Shown in pieces: positions 25,940-34,576 of a stretch of 64,000 nt of DNA. Each line of letters starts with the position of its first letter. The stretch's first letter is position 1. Below the pieces are notes generated by a model. It saw only the letters and a program-made list of their open reading frames with translations, was not told where the DNA came from and did no database searches. The position numbers and the translations under genes are program-made. Source of the stretch: Deltaproteobacteria bacterium (GTDB lineage Bacteria; Desulfobacterota; GWC2-55-46); NCBI GenBank assembly GCA_016177845.1, contig JACOUO010000011.1, positions 192,326 to 256,325 on the forward strand. Reading direction: 5' to 3'.

Positions 25940-26944
25940 TTAACCAAGCTGTTCCTGAAGAGTGTATTCACTCTGAAATTTTGCGATAAGGCCCTCGACA
26001 AGATATTTATCCGAGGAATGGAAACACGAATATGTGGCGCCCCAGCTTTCCTTGCATATGATGGCGTACCCGGAATCTTCATTGAGGAAGAATGTAAAAA
26101 ATGCCTCCCTCAGGCGAGGGTCGTCAAGGAATATGGGAGTAGCGTTCTTTATCTCAAGGACATCGCGCTCCGCTTCTCCGACAAGGAAGATTTTAGTCGC
26201 CATTGTCGGGGCAGATGCCAGGGACTTCAGGAAAGGCTGGGAAGCCGCGATGGTTTTTGAAGCGAAATAAAGGATGCCCCTTTTCTGCGGCGTCCTGACT
26301 ATTTCCTTTATGATAAGCTCATTGATCTGGTCTATGAAGAATTCCGAGATACCTTGTCCGGCCCCGGCCTCAAAACTTGCGTTCTCAAAACCCTTATAGT
26401 TTTTTCCTGAAAGCTCGCCTATTATTTCCCAGAAGAGTTTGTTTTTAAAACCATGCTTTTCCCAGAGTGAGCCCCGTTTTTCAACTGCTCTTTTAAGGGC
26501 TGTGCTTAAAAGCTCTCCGTACCCTCTGCCGTCCTTGGGAAATGTCGCCTGAGAAAAATACAGCCTTACAGGGGACTTCTCCTTCATGGCAAGGGTGTTT
26601 AGGGCCTTGGCGAGTTTACGCAAAGCGATGAGCGAGCCGAAATAATCAGTCTCAGGCAGTATTATCTGAACCTGCCTGTCATCGCTGAGCCCGGCTATGT
26701 CGCAGTTCCTTATGGACTCTACTACCGTGACGGCGGCTTTTTTCAGGAACTCAAGACCTTCCCTGTCCTCTACTAACTCCTGCTCCCCAAAGCCGTCTAT
26801 GGTTGCGACTATCAGGGAGAAGTTGGTGTTGTAGCGCGTGGCGCGAAGCGCCTCAAGCTTGCCGTACTCGGAAATGAAAAAGTTGTCGTAGAACCTGTTT
26901 GGAAATAATTTTTTAGTAAGAGTCGATCTTGTCTCAATATCCAA
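25940..26944 (-). CDS. Degenerate GGDEF-like signalling protein
   Basis: A 334-residue protein starting at TTG (26944) with GGAG eight bases before it. Residues about 20-150 follow the diguanylate cyclase fold (YGKLEALRATRYNTNFSLIVATIDGF, then GLEFLKKAAVTVVESIRNCD), but where GGDEF should stand the sequence reads LSDDRQVQIILPETD. The active site is lost. The C-terminal part (about 190-334) is not recognised. It probably binds rather than makes nucleotides, or only scaffolds. The stop codon abuts the ATG of the pseudo-receiver protein (TAAATG), indicating coupled expression. Confidence 0.68.
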   Translation of the reverse strand: MDIETRSTLTKKLFPNRFYDNFFISEYGKLEALRATRYNTNFSLIVATIDGFGEQELVEDREGLEFLKKAAVTVVESIRNCDIAGLSDDRQVQIILPETDYFGSLIALRKLAKALNTLAMKEKSPVRLYFSQATFPKDGRGYGELLSTALKRAVEKRGSLWEKHGFKNKLFWEIIGELSGKNYKGFENASFEAGAGQGISEFFIDQINELIIKEIVRTPQKRGILYFASKTIAASQPFLKSLASAPTMATKIFLVGEAERDVLEIKNATPIFLDDPRLREAFFTFFLNEDSGYAIICKESWGATYSCFHSSDKYLVEGLIAKFQSEYTLQEQLG

Positions 26945-27014
26945 CAGTCCAGCTCCAAATCGAAATAACGGCTTAAAAGAGGCAGGTGTGTCGCGGGAAT
27001 AGTAACTGGCCGGA

Positions 27015-27027
27015 GCATTCCGTTAAG
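27015..27027. repeat. 13-nt intergenic word repeated at 28943-28955
   Basis: GCATTCCGTTAAG occurs here and, identically, at 28943-28955 just after the candidate -10 box of miaB. Both copies are intergenic and in the same orientation. It may be an operator or a processing site; chance is not excluded. Confidence 0.35.
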
Positions 27028-27053
27028 GCAATCGGCTCGAATAATCAGAGAAC

Positions 27054-27545
27054 CTACATCTTGTATTTAGTGAAATCTTCAGGCGAGAGATCCTCAAGCT
27101 TTGCCGCGGCTGTTTTTGAGTCCTTCTCTTTTTTATCAGTGCGCATATCAATGTTTTTTGACTTATCAAGCACGCATGTGTCTACAAATATCGGCGCGCT
27201 CGCGCGCAGAGCCAGGGCGATGGCATCGCTGGGCCTTGCATCGAGTGAGAAATTGCCTGCCTTTGTGACCATGTATATAGTCGCGTAATAGACATTGTCC
27301 TTAAGGTCGTTTACTTCAACCTTTTCCACAGTGGCGTCAACCCGTTTTAAAATCTCTTTGACGAGGTCATGCGTCATCGGCCTTGAGAAGTGGACCTTCT
27401 CAAGCTCTGAAGCGATTGCGCTCGCTTCAAGCACTCCTATCCATACCGGAAGGGCGTTTTTCTCCTCCAGGTCTTTTAAAATTACTATGGGAGCGTTCGT
27501 AAGCGGATCTATTGTAAGCCCGTAGACCTTCATCTCTAAGAGCAT
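27054..27545 (-). CDS. Bifunctional nuclease family protein (DUF151)
   Basis: A 163-residue protein of the DUF151/BFN family: MKVYGLTIDPLTNAPIVILK, LPVWIGVLEASAIASELE, RPMTHDLVKEIL, then the signature LDARPSDAIALALRASAPIFV. A member of this family was shown to be a dual DNase/RNase, but roles vary. The acidic, Lys-rich tail (about 130-163) is variable in the family. The start overlaps the 3' end of miaB by 10 nt and has GGGGT upstream; a second ATG four codons in is possible. Pairing with miaB is common in this part of the bacterial tree. Confidence 0.9.
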   Translation of the reverse strand: MLLEMKVYGLTIDPLTNAPIVILKDLEEKNALPVWIGVLEASAIASELEKVHFSRPMTHDLVKEILKRVDATVEKVEVNDLKDNVYYATIYMVTKAGNFSLDARPSDAIALALRASAPIFVDTCVLDKSKNIDMRTDKKEKDSKTAAAKLEDLSPEDFTKYKM

Positions 27546-28903
27546 ATGTTACCCCTTTCATTATGTATGCCTTTCAGTGAATTCGGAGAGGCATTCGTTA
27601 TTACAACATCTACCAGAGAGCCTGAACCGCGCGCCTCAGTAGTAAAATTAACTATTCTGTTGCAGGTTGTCCTGCCTGTCATCTCATTCGGGTCGATCCT
27701 GCTTTGCCCTTCAACAAGGACTTCAAGAGTTTTTCCGACCAGCTCCAGATTCCTTGAAAAAGTAATCTCTTTTTGCAGCTCCTGCAGCAGGTGCAGCCGT
27801 TCCGACTTTATTTCAAGCGGCAGATGGTCCGTAAATTCAGAGGCCTTTGTGCCGGGCCTTACCGAGTACATGAACGAGAAGAGATTGTCGAAGCGTACAG
27901 CCTTAAGCAGGCTTATCGTATCCTCATAGTCCGCTTCTGTCTCACCCGGAAAACCGACTATGATATCGGAGGATATGGAAATCTCAGGGTAAAGCCTTTT
28001 AAGGAGCATTATCTTCGAAAGATATTCCTCCCTTGTGTAGCCCCTTCTCATGGCCTTAAGCACGCTGTTTGAACCTGACTGCACCGGCAGATGTATATGC
28101 CTGCACAGCTTCGGTTCGTCCTTGAAAAGGTATATCAGCTCTTCTGAAATATCTTTAGGGTGTGATGTTATGAACCTGATGCGCTCAATCCCATCCACCC
28201 TTGCAATCTTCCTCAGAAGCTCGGGGAATGAGACATCCCCGCCCCCGCTCGTGCCGTAAGAGTTTACATTCTGGCCGATGAGGGAGACTTCTTTAACGCC
28301 TGACGAAGCAAGCCTTTGTGCGTCTGATATTATGTCGGCGCTCTTGCGGCTTACTTCCCTGCCCCTTGTATATGGCACAATGCAGTAGGAGCAGAAATTG
28401 TTGCATCCGCGCATTATGCTTATGAATGCCTTTATGCCGTCAGCCGAAGGGCCGATGGCGTACTCGTCATCATCTATCTTTTCGTTGAACCCGGTAGCTA
28501 CAACCCTCTTTTTGTTGCCTGCCTCATTAAGAAGCTCTTTGATCTTATGGACATTGTGAGGGCCAAAGACTATATCAAGGTGCGGGGTCCTTTTAAGCAG
28601 TGTTGCTCCCTCCTGCTGCGCCACGCACCCGCCGACCCCGATAATAAGCCCCGGGTTTTCTTTTTTTAATTCCTTGAACCTGCCAAGGGTTGAATAGACC
28701 TTTTGTTCGGCCTTGTCCCTGATGGAGCAGGTGTTGATGATTATAAGGTCTGCCTTCTCAGGCTTGTCTGTCCGTATGTATTCGATATCCTTGAGGAAAC
28801 CAAGCAGCCTGTCAGAGTCGTTGTCGTTCATCTGGCAGCCGAATGTCTCAAGGAAAACCTTTTTGGGCTCGTGTTGATGGATGTTTTCCATTCCCTTGTC
28901 CAA
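27536..28903 (-). CDS. miaB: tRNA-2-methylthio-N6-dimethylallyladenosine synthase MiaB
   Basis: A 455-residue radical-SAM methylthiotransferase. The N-terminal UPF0004 domain holds three cluster-binding cysteines (FLETFGCQMND, INTCSIRD, VGGCVAQQ). The radical-SAM triad is CNNFCSYCIVPYTRGRE. A C-terminal TRAM domain spans about 380-440. It adds the methylthio group at A37 of tRNAs reading UNN codons. QNVNSYG and VGFPGETEADY support MiaB over RimO or MtaB. It starts a two-gene unit with the DUF151 gene, and a candidate promoter lies at 28958-28987. Confidence 0.95.
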   Translation of the reverse strand: MDKGMENIHQHEPKKVFLETFGCQMNDNDSDRLLGFLKDIEYIRTDKPEKADLIIINTCSIRDKAEQKVYSTLGRFKELKKENPGLIIGVGGCVAQQEGATLLKRTPHLDIVFGPHNVHKIKELLNEAGNKKRVVATGFNEKIDDDEYAIGPSADGIKAFISIMRGCNNFCSYCIVPYTRGREVSRKSADIISDAQRLASSGVKEVSLIGQNVNSYGTSGGGDVSFPELLRKIARVDGIERIRFITSHPKDISEELIYLFKDEPKLCRHIHLPVQSGSNSVLKAMRRGYTREEYLSKIMLLKRLYPEISISSDIIVGFPGETEADYEDTISLLKAVRFDNLFSFMYSVRPGTKASEFTDHLPLEIKSERLHLLQELQKEITFSRNLELVGKTLEVLVEGQSRIDPNEMTGRTTCNRIVNFTTEARGSGSLVDVVITNASPNSLKGIHNERGNICS

Positions 28904-28957
28904 AGCCTGCCCAATGGTATTTAATGCTATATTCAGGGCGCGGCATTCCGTTAAGAC

Positions 28958-28987
28958 ATTTTAAATTTTTTGGTCTGCCTTAGTCAA
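28958..28987 (-). promoter_or_regulatory. Candidate sigma70 promoter for miaB
   Basis: On the minus strand TTGACT (28987-28982), an 18-nt spacer, TAAAAT (28963-28958). Two bases after the -10 begins the 13-nt word shared with 27015-27027. Confidence 0.55.
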
Positions 28988-29036
28988 GTTCCTTTTATCC
29001 TGACTTGCTCTAACTTATTGTTTTTTAAAATAAAAA

Positions 29037-29870
29037 CTACCTTGCGTGGCTGGCTCCCTCGCTTTTCGTAGGCTTGACTATCCAAGGGGTGTCAACATTG
29101 AACTTTTTGCCTATTTTCTTGCCTGCCTTCTCTGCTTCTTCTCTGGTCTTGAAATATCCTACCCTGACCCTGTGCCATTTTACAGTTTCTTTGGTCACAT
29201 CGGTTATGTAAGTGTTATATCCCGCGGATTTCAGCGCGGCGGCAAGGCTCTGAGCTTCCCTGAGGCTTGGGAAAGAGGCTACATTTATGGCCCAGGGCTT
29301 TGCGGCTATTGTCTTTTCCTTCTCAAGCTGCTTCTGTGTCTTTGCGGCCAGTTTGGCCTTTATCTCTTCTTTTGCCTTTTCTATATCGGCTTTTTCTTCA
29401 TTCTTTTGAGGTGTTTCTTTCTTTACCGCTGCCTTGGTCTCCTTTGCAGGCTCCATTTTTGCCGGGGCTTGGGCCTTGACTGCCTTGAGAGGCTCTTCTT
29501 TCTTTTCAACTGCCTTTACAGGCTGAGGAGCAGGTGCAGCCGCAGGCTTTACTTCTACCTTTACAGGTGCGGGCAGTGCGGTTTTTTCAGCAGCCGCCTG
29601 AACGGGCGGCTGTGTCGGCGTTATTGCCACAGGCGCGCTCTGTGCATCCTGGGGAGTTTCAGGCGTTGCAGGGGCAGCGCCTTCAGGAAGCGCCTCCGCA
29701 GGCTTCATCTCATCCTGCAGGCTTATCTTTACCCTCTTTGATATTACCTCTTCTTCGCTTACCGTAGTCTTGTTGCCCGATGGGAAGAATATCGCTATCA
29801 GTACTATGACTGCCACAACCGCGATAGCGGCTATTACCAAGGTTTTTTTGTTTTTCAGGTTCAAGCTCAA
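29037..29870 (-). CDS. SPOR-domain membrane protein at the end of the pilus operon
   Basis: A 277-residue protein with one N-terminal membrane helix (TLVIAAIAVVAVIVLIAIFF), a long Ala/Pro/Lys-rich linker (about 40-190), and a C-terminal SPOR domain (about 195-270; WAINVASFPSLREAQSLAAAL, WHRVRVGYFKTREEAEKAGKKI). SPOR domains bind denuded peptidoglycan. Its start overlaps the secretin stop by four bases, which suggests it helps anchor or place the pilus machine in the wall; that is inference. Low-complexity repeats make the linker unreliable for homology. Confidence 0.85.
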   Translation of the reverse strand: MSLNLKNKKTLVIAAIAVVAVIVLIAIFFPSGNKTTVSEEEVISKRVKISLQDEMKPAEALPEGAAPATPETPQDAQSAPVAITPTQPPVQAAAEKTALPAPVKVEVKPAAAPAPQPVKAVEKKEEPLKAVKAQAPAKMEPAKETKAAVKKETPQKNEEKADIEKAKEEIKAKLAAKTQKQLEKEKTIAAKPWAINVASFPSLREAQSLAAALKSAGYNTYITDVTKETVKWHRVRVGYFKTREEAEKAGKKIGKKFNVDTPWIVKPTKSEGASHAR

Positions 29871-31192
29871 TGTGCAACCTCCATCCTGTTTTCGTAATTG
29901 ACAATCTTAGGCGTTATGAAAACCAGCAGTTCTTCATTCTGCAGGTCTTTTGATTTATTCTGGAAAAGGGCTCCTATTACGGGGATTCGCGACAGGAAAG
30001 GAACGGCATTGTTCTGCTCGGAGCTTATTGATTTATAAAGCCCTCCGATGACAACCGTATCCCCATCCCTTACAAGCACATAGGTAGAGGCGCTCTTCTC
30101 TGCTACTCCCGGTATGCCGTCAACAGTGCGGGAAAAATCAGGGTCGCTCTTATTGGTGCTGATATTAAGTAAAATGTAGCCGTCAGATGATATCTGAGGG
30201 GTTACTGTAAGGTCAATGCCTGTTTTTATCTCTTCAAGGCCGCCGAGGCTTGTTCCTGATGTTGTTGTTGTCGTTGCCGTTGTGCCGGTTACGATAGCCT
30301 GAGAAAGCTTTACCCTGAATGTGAGGCCGCTGTGGATGGTTGCGGGCCTGTTGTTCAAGGTAGATATTCTGGGCCTCGATATTATCTTCAGGTCGCCTTT
30401 AGTCTCAGCGGCTGAAAGCTCAAGGTCGAGGAAGAGCTTGCTTGAAAGATTACCCAGTATTATGCCAAGCCCTGCTGTAGGGCTTGCCGCCGGCAGATTC
30501 ACCGCAAAATTCCTGTCCGCGCTTGATGACGGAAGGAGCTGGCTGCCTGTGATGACATCCCTGCCTGAGGTGTATGTGCCCCCCCACTGGATGCCAAGCT
30601 GTCTGGCAAAGTTGCTGTTTGCCTCTACTATCCTTGCTTCTATTTCTACCTGTGAAGTCCGGGTATCAAGTTCTTTGATAAGCTTTTTGGCGTTCTCAAT
30701 ATTGCGCGGCTGGTCCCTTATGACTACGGAGTTCGTCCTCAAGTCAGCGAAAGCCGCGCCCTCCGTACTCAAAATGGGCTTAAGCTGGCCAATGGTCACA
30801 GAAGGGTCGGCGTTATTGAGGCGGACAATCTCGGTTGACATGGATTCAGTCATATCGACTGTTTTGCCCACCCAAAAGACATTGTTCTTGATTGTGAACA
30901 TGAGCCCTTTGGATTTTATAAGGATCTCGATAGCTTCCTTGCTCGGTATGTCTTTGAGGCTTAGGCTGATCTTGCCTTCCACGCCGTCGCCGATGATGAT
31001 ATTGTACCCGCTTTGCTGGGCAAGCGCGCGCAGCACATCGGTCATCTCGGCATCCCTCACCTCTATGGAAAAAAGCCTGTTCTGGTCAGCAGTGATTTTG
31101 GTTTCGGCAAAAAGGTCGGAAGAACAGGAGATGAAGGCTGAAACTATAAAAAAGAAACTGACAAGTCCTATTTTAAAACTTTTTAACTGCAT
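29867..31192 (-). CDS. pilQ: Type IV pilus / MSHA secretin (PilQ/MshL)
   Basis: A 441-residue outer-membrane secretin with signal peptide (about 1-29). It has an N-terminal STN-like domain (about 40-110, FSIEVRDAEMTDVLRALAQQ), an N1/KH-like domain (about 120-190) and the secretin pore domain (about 225-435) with RPRISTLNNRPATIHSG, VTPQISSDGYILLNIS, VIGGLYKS and LLVFITPKIV. It lacks the AMIN repeats of large PilQ proteins and is short, closer to MshL. It forms the outer-membrane gate for the pilus. The start overlaps the pilP stop by one base (TAATG). Confidence 0.92.
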   Translation of the reverse strand: MQLKSFKIGLVSFFFIVSAFISCSSDLFAETKITADQNRLFSIEVRDAEMTDVLRALAQQSGYNIIIGDGVEGKISLSLKDIPSKEAIEILIKSKGLMFTIKNNVFWVGKTVDMTESMSTEIVRLNNADPSVTIGQLKPILSTEGAAFADLRTNSVVIRDQPRNIENAKKLIKELDTRTSQVEIEARIVEANSNFARQLGIQWGGTYTSGRDVITGSQLLPSSSADRNFAVNLPAASPTAGLGIILGNLSSKLFLDLELSAAETKGDLKIISRPRISTLNNRPATIHSGLTFRVKLSQAIVTGTTATTTTTSGTSLGGLEEIKTGIDLTVTPQISSDGYILLNISTNKSDPDFSRTVDGIPGVAEKSASTYVLVRDGDTVVIGGLYKSISSEQNNAVPFLSRIPVIGALFQNKSKDLQNEELLVFITPKIVNYENRMEVAH

Positions 31193-31566
31193 TAAGGGAC
31201 TCCGGGATTATCGGCCAATTCAAGCCTTATAGAGCCTGTTTCACCCAGAAGTATAACATGTGTCCTGCCTATATCAATAACTTTTTGTCCTGCCACAAGG
31301 CTCCCTTTATATACTATTCTGTCATTGATAATAGCCGATGGATTGGCGGTATTATAAAAGACGGCGGTAAGCTTTGTGTCAGGTGAAGCAGAGCCTGTTT
31401 TAGATACCTCCGGCACGAAAGGATCCTTTCCCCATTTAAGCGGGACCGACTTTGTAGGCGGCAGTTTGCCGATAAATGAAAGGGATTCCTCATCAATTGC
31501 AAATGAGGAACCCGCAATCGAAAAAACGGTCAAACCTGTTATAAGGATTAAAATTATCTTTTTCAT
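31192..31566 (-). CDS. pilP: PilP/MshK-like pilus alignment protein
   Basis: I choose ATG 31566 (124 residues, MKKIILILITGLTV), one base after the pilO stop, rather than the ATG 21 nt upstream inside pilO. It has a signal peptide ending SSFA and a short beta-rich domain (TKLTAVFYNTANPSAIINDR, VAGQKVIDIGRTHVILL) like the HR domain of PilP/GspC and MshK. By family it links the inner-membrane PilNO complex to the secretin. It shares no strong lipobox. Position between pilO and pilQ supports the assignment more than sequence does. Confidence 0.78.
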   Translation of the reverse strand: MKKIILILITGLTVFSIAGSSFAIDEESLSFIGKLPPTKSVPLKWGKDPFVPEVSKTGSASPDTKLTAVFYNTANPSAIINDRIVYKGSLVAGQKVIDIGRTHVILLGETGSIRLELADNPGVP

Positions 31567-31567
31567 A

Positions 31568-32170
31568 TCAGTGCGCGTTGAGCACATAGGCGCTCAAATA
31601 AAGTTGAGAATTCAGGATTAGAGAAGTGTCATCCTTTTGTTCTATCATGAAGTTATCAACAACCATCAATCTCGGAAGGTTCTCTATCATCTCAAGGTAA
31701 TTTCCGAAGGATGTATAGCGGGTTTCAAGGCTTATCTGGAAAGGAAGCCTGGAAAGCTCCCCCTTGTCCTCCGCAGGCATGGGCTTTATTGAGGTTATCC
31801 TGACTCCCTTGCTGAACCCGTTTTCGGATATCTCGGATAATATCCTCGATACATGCTTGTCGGAAGGGAGCCTTTCATTGAGGTCTTTAAGCCTGCCCTC
31901 AAGGATATTGAGGTTTACCGTTGCGTCAGTGACGGCCTTCCCGAGCCTTTCCGCAGCCTGCATCTCTGAATTTATCCTGTCTATCTCTGCTCCGGCATTT
32001 GTCATCTCAGCTTCAAGGGAGCTTATCTGCCTTGTGTTGTAAGGGTAGATAAATCTGAAAAAGACAAATGAGAAGACCACAAGTATGATGGCGCCCAACG
32101 CCTCTTTTTTTAGAGTTTTGAGCATCATTAGGTCGATTGATGAGAATTTTTTCAGAAGTTCACCATTCAT
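31568..32170 (-). CDS. pilO: Pilus alignment complex protein PilO
   Basis: A 200-residue inner-membrane protein with a cytoplasmic start, one helix (ALGAIILVVFSFVFFRFI), a coiled-coil (about 55-100), and a periplasmic ferredoxin-like domain containing ISLETRYTSFGNYLEMIENLPRLMVV, a typical PilO stretch. It pairs with PilN in the periplasm to connect PilM with PilP and the secretin. The start overlaps the 3' end of pilN by 11 nt. Classical MSHA loci use MshJ here; this gene is nearer to PilO. Confidence 0.87.
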   Translation of the reverse strand: MNGELLKKFSSIDLMMLKTLKKEALGAIILVVFSFVFFRFIYPYNTRQISSLEAEMTNAGAEIDRINSEMQAAERLGKAVTDATVNLNILEGRLKDLNERLPSDKHVSRILSEISENGFSKGVRITSIKPMPAEDKGELSRLPFQISLETRYTSFGNYLEMIENLPRLMVVDNFMIEQKDDTSLILNSQLYLSAYVLNAH

Positions 32171-32765
32171 ACATTATCTCATCCGTTCTCTTAACGGTCA
32201 TATAGACCTCGAAGTCATAAACAAGGCTTTTATTGGCTATTTCTTTTTTTTGTGAATAAGAGAGGCTTACATCCTGAAAATAACCAGAGTTCTCAAGCGT
32301 GAATATAAAATCAGCTATCGCCCTGTTAGATGATGAATTCCCGAGTACCCGTATCTTTTTGCCTCCCGAGCCCTGTATGTCGGATGTTGAAAGGCTCTTA
32401 AGCCATACTCCGCTTGGTATGTCATTGCTCAGTTTTTTTAGTATCGCTGACCAGGATATCCTTTTATCCGAGAGGTCTGAGGTAAGAGAAAGCCTTCTTT
32501 TAAGTTCTGCCTCAGCCTGCTGTATCCCTCTAAGCTTGGTTGAAAGCTCCGAGTACTGAGAGCTTTTTGAGATAAGGGCATCCCTTTGAGTTAGAATACC
32601 TGCTGCCTCAGCCTTCTTTTCGCTGATTGCAAGCCTCTGGTTTATGAACACAAGGGACAGGATAACCAGATACACTACTGCAACGGCTGAGAGGCTTTTT
32701 CTGATGCCTTGTATCCGCCACTGCCTCTGTATGTCATCAGGTATGAGGTTTATTCCCTTTATCAT
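32160..32765 (-). CDS. pilN: Pilus alignment complex protein PilN
   Basis: I choose ATG 32765 (201 residues) because it starts with the PilN signature MIKGINLIPDDI and overlaps the pilM stop as ATGA. The cytoplasmic INLIP segment binds PilM; one membrane helix follows (SLSAVAVVYLVILSLVFI), then a coiled-coil (about 50-100) and a periplasmic ferredoxin-like domain including NDIPSGVWLKSLS. It forms the inner-membrane alignment complex with PilO. The start annotated by longest frame would add 13 unneeded residues. Confidence 0.9.
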   Translation of the reverse strand: MIKGINLIPDDIQRQWRIQGIRKSLSAVAVVYLVILSLVFINQRLAISEKKAEAAGILTQRDALISKSSQYSELSTKLRGIQQAEAELKRRLSLTSDLSDKRISWSAILKKLSNDIPSGVWLKSLSTSDIQGSGGKKIRVLGNSSSNRAIADFIFTLENSGYFQDVSLSYSQKKEIANKSLVYDFEVYMTVKRTDEIMYEW

Positions 32766-33793
32766 GGGTTCCTTGAGGCAAGGCCTGCCGCTATTGTCAG
32801 GCATGGGGCCATTGCCGATATAGTCTGCTTATCCATGTTTTGCGGAATTTTTACTCCCCTGAAAGGGTCGTCCGCAAAGCATGGGATACCGACAGCCTCA
32901 GTTATGAAACCTTCAATCCCCTTTAGCCGCGCAGTTCCTCCTGAAAGGAAAAGTTTCTGCACAGAGCCTTCCCTGAACTGGGCCTGATAGAAATTAAAAG
33001 ACCTGTGAAGCTCGGCGCAAAGCCCTTCTATGGCTGATGCAAGTATACCCTTTGCCGCAGTCTCTTTTTCAGGCATGTTAAGCCCGTAAGTGATCTTTAA
33101 TTCCTCTGCCTGGGCCTCATCGATGCGGAGCCCGTCTGCAAGCGCTGTTGTAAATCTTTGTCCTGCCGAGGGGATCTCCCTTGCGAAGGCGAGCTTTTTA
33201 TTTTTGAATATGGCAAGAGTGCTTTTTGAATCTCCGATATCAAGCACCCCGTAATTGATGCCGTCCTCCCAGCTGTTGTTAAGGTGAAAAGAGGCCAAAA
33301 GCGCGGTCGGTACTGCCTCAACCACACGCAGGTCTATATCAGCCTCCCTGAACATGGACATGATCTTTTCTATATCGCCCTTCCTTGCGGCAAAAGCGAT
33401 GAGAGAGAGCCTGTTCTCCTCTTTTGAGCCGTTTGAAAGCGTATAGTCCGCCACAATCTCCTCAGGCGGTATTGAAGTCTCTTTCCTTATTTCCCATCTG
33501 ACAGCTTCTTTCAGGTCTTTCTCAGGCATCTTCGGAAGATAGATGTGCCTGAAGACAAGGGAAGAGCCTGTGATGAGGGTTGCTGCCCTTGAGCCCTTGA
33601 GCTTTTGGGATTTTACTATCTCAGCCAAAAGGCCCGGAGTTGCCGGGACTGACTGCCCGCCCTCCCTCGGGAGCTTGAAACAGGCGGCGGCTTTCAGGCT
33701 GTATGAACCGGGCTTTCCGCTAAAGGAGACAACCTTTACGGAATACGAGCCGATATCAATGCCGATAAGATTTTTACTGGTAAAAGGGAACAT
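32762..33793 (-). CDS. pilM: Actin-like pilus assembly protein PilM (MshI-like)
   Basis: A 343-residue cytoplasmic actin/FtsA-fold protein: phosphate-1 motif in IGIDIGSYSVKVVSFSG, RHIYLPKMPEKDLKEAVRWE, GVLDIGDSKSTLAIF (phosphate-2) and LFLSGGTARLKGIEGFI (adenosine motif). PilM binds the N-terminus of PilN and couples the cytoplasmic ATPases to the inner-membrane complex. It follows the TPR gene by 17 nt. Nucleotide-binding residues appear intact. Confidence 0.93.
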   Translation of the reverse strand: MFPFTSKNLIGIDIGSYSVKVVSFSGKPGSYSLKAAACFKLPREGGQSVPATPGLLAEIVKSQKLKGSRAATLITGSSLVFRHIYLPKMPEKDLKEAVRWEIRKETSIPPEEIVADYTLSNGSKEENRLSLIAFAARKGDIEKIMSMFREADIDLRVVEAVPTALLASFHLNNSWEDGINYGVLDIGDSKSTLAIFKNKKLAFAREIPSAGQRFTTALADGLRIDEAQAEELKITYGLNMPEKETAAKGILASAIEGLCAELHRSFNFYQAQFREGSVQKLFLSGGTARLKGIEGFITEAVGIPCFADDPFRGVKIPQNMDKQTISAMAPCLTIAAGLASRNP

Positions 33794-33810
33794 AGTTCCT
33801 TCAAGAGAGT

Positions 33811-34569
33811 TTATTCAGAGGCTTGCTTAAGGATAAGGGCCGGCTTCAGTTTCAGGACTTTCTTTCTGACTTCTTCATTGAGGACATTATCAGCGCTGCT
33901 CTTGAGAAATTCCTCATACTGTTTTAAGGCCGAGTTGGCCCTGTTAAGTTTTTCAAGAGAGATTGCCATATTAAGGCGTGCCTCCGAATACTCCGGCCTT
34001 AACTTAAGCGCCCTTTGAAAATATTCGATTGCCTTGATGTACTCGCCCCTTTTATCAAGAAGGCCGCCGTAGTTATTCAAGGCTTCCGGATAGTTCGGGT
34101 TTAATTCCAATGCCTTTTTAAATGCCTCTTCCGCCTCGAAGTCATTGCCCAGAGCCATTGAGGCAAGTCCGAAGTTATTCTGTAATACAGCGTCTTGACT
34201 GTTTACGGCAAGGGCTGCCTTGAACTCTTCCCTTGCCTTTATAAAGTGGCCTGACCTGTAGAAGATTATCCCCTGCTCATTGCGCTCAAGCGCGCTCTCT
34301 TTTTTTAGCTCAGGCTTTTTATCCTGCACAGTGGCCGCAGGCAGTACAGCAGCAGGCGCCTGCATTGAGGTCTTCTCGCCCCGTGAGCTTATAAACTTAT
34401 AGGAAAAAGTCGCGGACACTGCCAGGACCAATAGAGTTAGTGCGGAGGCCGCAAGGTACCTATTTGCCGCAATGGTGCGGCTTGCAACCATAGTTGCCTG
34501 ATTGGCTGAGGGGCTGTGGCCCGGCTCATCGCCTTCGAGCTTTTTCAATGCTTGATGGATAAGGCTCAT
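33811..34569 (-). CDS. MshN/GspB-like TPR membrane protein
   Basis: I choose ATG 34569 (252 residues, MSLIHQALKKLEGDE), which has GAGAGGT before it and a start typical of MshN and GspB proteins. One membrane helix follows (about 35-57). After a linker come at least three TPR units (about 100-215; NEQGIIFYRSGHFIKAREEF, NFGLASMALGNDFEAEEAFKKAL, NYGGLLDKRGEYIKAIEYFQRAL). In MSHA systems MshN partners the MshM/GspA ATPase, whose gene is directly upstream here. It probably assists secretin insertion or pilus assembly. Confidence 0.83.
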   Translation of the reverse strand: MSLIHQALKKLEGDEPGHSPSANQATMVASRTIAANRYLAASALTLLVLAVSATFSYKFISSRGEKTSMQAPAAVLPAATVQDKKPELKKESALERNEQGIIFYRSGHFIKAREEFKAALAVNSQDAVLQNNFGLASMALGNDFEAEEAFKKALELNPNYPEALNNYGGLLDKRGEYIKAIEYFQRALKLRPEYSEARLNMAISLEKLNRANSALKQYEEFLKSSADNVLNEEVRKKVLKLKPALILKQASE

Positions 34570-34576
34570 AGACCTC

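Noticed and set aside
29460-29760. Alternating repeats in the SPOR protein gene as a tandem repeat array
   Set aside because: The periodicity comes from an Ala/Pro/Lys-rich linker; repeat units do not match at DNA level.
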